In this document: piece after piece, positions 61,459-64,000 of the stretch | How positions within the stretch are numbered: position 1 is the first letter of the stretch | Layout of the letters: each line of letters starts with the position of its first letter | Assembly (NCBI GenBank): GCA_947447625.1 | Contig: CANFKS010000001.1 | Location: forward strand, 1-64,000 | DNA: 64,000 nucleotides | Origin: Rhodospirillales bacterium | GTDB lineage: Bacteria; Pseudomonadota; Alphaproteobacteria; Acetobacterales; Acetobacteraceae | Direction of reading: 5' to 3' | Made by a program: the position numbers and the translations under genes | The notes under the pieces: generated by a model | What the model saw: only the letters and a program-made list of their open reading frames with translations | What the model was told of the DNA's origin: nothing | Databases searched by the model: none

Positions 61459-63944
61459 GCCCCTTCCGGCACCACAGGCAGCATCACGGTGAACACCGCC
61501 CCGCCATCACGGTTTTCTGCCCGGATCTGCCCGCCCATGTCGCGCACGATCCGGTAGGAGATCGACAAGCCGAGCCCCGTCCCGCTCCCCAGCGGCTTGG
61601 TGGTGAAAAACGGTTCAAACAGCCGCCCCATCGCGTCCGCCGCAATACCCCCCGCCTGGTCCGCCACCGCGATCTCGACCGCACCCTCCGTGCTCGTCAC
61701 CAACACAGTGACTTCGCGCTGCGGTCCATCCCGCCCATCGGCCGGCCCATAGGCATCCACGGCATTGGAGACCAGGTTCATGATCACCTGCTCGAACGGC
61801 GCCTCATGCCCCAGCACCCACACCGGTTCCTCAGGATAGCGCAACCGGATCCGCACCTGCCCCGCCTGCACCCGCCGTTCAATGATCGCCAATGCATCAT
61901 CGATCGCATTCAGCGGATCGAACGGCGCCGCCGGCGCGGTATCGCTGCGGCTGAACGCCCGGATGCGCCGGATCACCGCGTCCGCCCGTTCGACCAGCCC
62001 GGCAATCTTCGCCACCCGCGCAAGGACTTTCTCGCGCCCCGGTGTCGCCTCGGGGATTTCAAGAGACAACGTCTCGGCATGCAACTCGATCGCGGCCAGC
62101 GGTTGGTGCAATTCATGTGCGATACCGGCCGCCATCTCCCCCAAGAAGGTGAGCTTCGACGACTCCTGCAACTGATCCCGCATCCGCGATTCCACCGTCA
62201 CATCGACGACAACCCCAGCGATAATCGCTACCGAACTCTCCCATCGTACCAAGAATCCCGAGTCCCTTACGCGCACCTCGTTCCCGCTGCGCGTTGTCAC
62301 CGTGTATTCGAACACAGCCTGCCCCTCGGTCAGCACCTGCTGCGTGAAGGTTCGGCTGTCTTCGCGAAACGACGGCGATGCCACCGAGGCCAGGAACCCC
62401 GGCCCTGCCAACTCCTCCATCGTATAGCCCGTGATCCTGGACGCACTTTCCGTGAAGAATTTCTCTACCAGTTCAGCACCGCCGTCCGGTAGCAACCGAA
62501 GCCGCAACTCGTAGAGCGCCACCGGCGAATTTGTCGTCAGGCTCTCAAGCCGCCGCCGCGACTCGCCGAGCGCCGTCATATCCCGGAAGACCGCGACAAA
62601 GCGCCCCTGCCCAGATTGCCCCGGAAACCCCAACACCGGAGTGGACACGACCGATACCCAGATCATGGCGCCATCCGCCCGGAACATCCGATACTGAATC
62701 GGCTCCAGATGCAGGTCGTTGCGCAGCAACCGCTCCATGCGTTCGTTGCGGATGGGCAGATCCTCCGTGTGATACCGCAGCAACGACGGGTCGGCCAGCA
62801 GCGTCTCCGCCTCAATCCCCAGCATCGTCACACAGGACGGCGAGACATAGGTGAACCGCTGCCGGCCGACCGCATCGAATTCCCACATGATCACCACATC
62901 GCGCAGGCTCTCAGCAAGTTCCGTCATACGCAGCAGCCCGCGCTCCGCCTCCGCCCGCCCAACCTTCTCCGCCCGCTTGTGCCGCCAGATCACGCCCAGC
63001 CCCAGAGCCAAGGCATACACGAGAAAAATGCGCCCCCATAGCGGCAGCACATTGCCTGCCAGCATCCTCTGCGCCATCGACGCACGCTGTCCGACCGTCG
63101 CCTCGTCGATCGACATCGCGACCACCAGCCCAAGTTCGTGAACCTTGCGCAACGCCACCAAATGCTGCGCGCCCGCGCCGTCCACCACCCGGGCATCCAC
63201 CCGCCCCGTCGCCGCCACTTCCGCGAAAAGCGCCGCCGGCGGCATCGGCATCTCCGGGGCGGAACTGCCAAGCAACACCCCGTCAGCCCGGAACAAGGCT
63301 GAATTCCCGACCCGGCCACCCTCGATCCGCGGTTGCATATCCACCAGCGACGCCGGATTCATGCCGAGCACCGTTACCGCGACCAACCGCCCTCCGCCGT
63401 CCCGCAGCGCTCGCGCATAGTGCACCACCGGCGTCTTTATGTTCCGCCCGATCTCCACATCCGAGATGAAACTGGCCAGCCCGCCCTGCACCATCATCGA
63501 AAAATATTGCCGGTCCGCCAACGACATGCCAACACGCACGCGCTCGTCCGAGTGCCATGACATCCGGCCCGAGGCATCGAGGGCAAATACCGCTCGCGCC
63601 TGCGTCAAAGGCCGTGCCAGATCGGTCTTCACCTCAGCTACCGCCGCAAGATAGGCCGGCCCCTCATTGTCGCTCCACTCGACCCGCCCTGTGGCGATCA
63701 CCCGCACCAGGCCATGCAACGCGTCGAACACCAGGAACCGTCGCTCCATCAAATCGGCGCGCAAATCCGCCTCGGCACCCACCGCACTGGCCGCTTCGCT
63801 CTGCGCTGCGGAAAGCGTTGCCTTGCTCGTGAGCAACCCATATGTCCACAGGCCGAGCGCCACGAGCAGCGGCACCAAGAGCACAATCACAGCTTGTTTG
63901 AGAGACGGCGACGGGCGCAGCATAAGTGCCGCCCTGGTCATCAT
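61455..63944 (-). CDS. Membrane-bound hybrid-free sensor histidine kinase with Cache and PAS domains
   Basis: An 829-residue sensor kinase. Helix 1 (about 17-37) and helix 2 (about 300-320) enclose a periplasmic Cache-type domain (GMSLADRQYF, SFISDVEIGRN). Two PAS domains follow (about 340-460 and 470-585). In the kinase core, His610 is the phospho-acceptor (GIAHELHQPLAAI; the usual Asn is His613), then NLVSNAVDAYG, a modified G1 box ADQAGGIA (Asp762 kept), FEPFFTTK and GTGLGLSIS. No response regulator gene is in the window. Start ATG 63944 has no clear ribosome site; ATG 63923, with AGGG eight bases upstream, is a good alternative. Ligand probably a small organic acid or amino acid. Confidence 0.9.
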   Translation of the reverse strand: MMTRAALMLRPSPSLKQAVIVLLVPLLVALGLWTYGLLTSKATLSAAQSEAASAVGAEADLRADLMERRFLVFDALHGLVRVIATGRVEWSDNEGPAYLAAVAEVKTDLARPLTQARAVFALDASGRMSWHSDERVRVGMSLADRQYFSMMVQGGLASFISDVEIGRNIKTPVVHYARALRDGGGRLVAVTVLGMNPASLVDMQPRIEGGRVGNSALFRADGVLLGSSAPEMPMPPAALFAEVAATGRVDARVVDGAGAQHLVALRKVHELGLVVAMSIDEATVGQRASMAQRMLAGNVLPLWGRIFLVYALALGLGVIWRHKRAEKVGRAEAERGLLRMTELAESLRDVVIMWEFDAVGRQRFTYVSPSCVTMLGIEAETLLADPSLLRYHTEDLPIRNERMERLLRNDLHLEPIQYRMFRADGAMIWVSVVSTPVLGFPGQSGQGRFVAVFRDMTALGESRRRLESLTTNSPVALYELRLRLLPDGGAELVEKFFTESASRITGYTMEELAGPGFLASVASPSFREDSRTFTQQVLTEGQAVFEYTVTTRSGNEVRVRDSGFLVRWESSVAIIAGVVVDVTVESRMRDQLQESSKLTFLGEMAAGIAHELHQPLAAIELHAETLSLEIPEATPGREKVLARVAKIAGLVERADAVIRRIRAFSRSDTAPAAPFDPLNAIDDALAIIERRVQAGQVRIRLRYPEEPVWVLGHEAPFEQVIMNLVSNAVDAYGPADGRDGPQREVTVLVTSTEGAVEIAVADQAGGIAADAMGRLFEPFFTTKPLGSGTGLGLSISYRIVRDMGGQIRAENRDGGAVFTVMLPVVPEGA

Positions 63945-64000
63945 GTCCGCCGGGACGGTGCATACTGCTTTGATCGAGGCCGCGAACTGCGCACGCCAGT
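63945..64000. other. Upstream end of the window, no gene seen
   Basis: The last 56 bases precede the histidine kinase start. They should contain part of its promoter, but no recognisable boxes are present and the sequence is cut by the window edge. Confidence 0.4.

Overview
This is a 64 kb stretch of a high-GC bacterial chromosome with about 53 protein genes and no rRNA, tRNA, phage, transposase or CRISPR that I can see. Gene content (family III CoA-transferases, many ABC importers, MmgE/PrpD, TfdA-like dioxygenase) and the recurring AAGCGCTTCTTTTTT-type intergenic hairpins point to an alphaproteobacterium, most likely Rhodospirillales/Acetobacteraceae. The family placement is inference. Nearly everything is uptake plus catabolism of small organic acids, peptides or xenobiotics. 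No DNA-binding transcription factor is recognisable anywhere; the only signalling genes are a cyclase-ATPase protein and an orphan histidine kinase.

Layout. 1-2584: end of an iron-complex/cobalamin-type ABC importer. 2712-9627 (minus): likely operon of a BisC/DMSO-reductase-type molybdoenzyme, an MFS permease, a luciferase-like flavin enzyme and a double-domain CoA-transferase. 9723-13164: amidase, MFS permease, Nudix protein. 13406-19358: dipeptide-type ABC importer with an SDR dehydrogenase set inside it, then a class IV aminotransferase (19570-20427). 20634-28397: class III aminotransferase, a complete gsiABCD-like importer in the E. coli gene order, and an acyl-CoA dehydrogenase homologue carrying the residue pattern of 3-sulfinopropionyl-CoA desulfinase. 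This is the most interesting block: a candidate uptake and desulfination operon for sulfur-containing peptides or acids. 28489-32110: MFS, second acyl-CoA dehydrogenase, and an L-2-hydroxyglutarate-oxidase-type flavoprotein.

32302-38807 (minus): orphan AapJ-type binding protein, a sugar-type ABC importer lacking its ATPase, MmgE/PrpD protein and alpha/beta hydrolase. 38936-42968: bifunctional beta-oxidation protein, glutathione transferase and ketopantoate-reductase-like protein, interspersed with copies of a two-hairpin repeat. 43289-50456: aconitase-type hydratase (two subunits), an isocitrate-lyase-superfamily lyase and a full Liv-type importer; the set resembles a 2,3-dimethylmalate-type dehydratase/lyase pathway. 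50462-52589 (minus): M20 amidohydrolase and a histidine-rich CDF exporter. 52744-56346: unknown 117-aa protein and a class III cyclase-ATPase-repeat protein. 56413-61418: TfdA-like dioxygenase, cyclase-family hydrolase, PhnA-type mini protein, amidohydrolase and a COG0523/CobW GTPase. 61455-63944 (minus): PAS/Cache histidine kinase.

Two families of structured intergenic repeats recur through the window. One has stems that overlap the stop codons of adjacent genes. The strand bias of G versus C also flips in large blocks (about 2.7, 16 and 49-53 kb) without following gene orientation, hinting at rearrangement.
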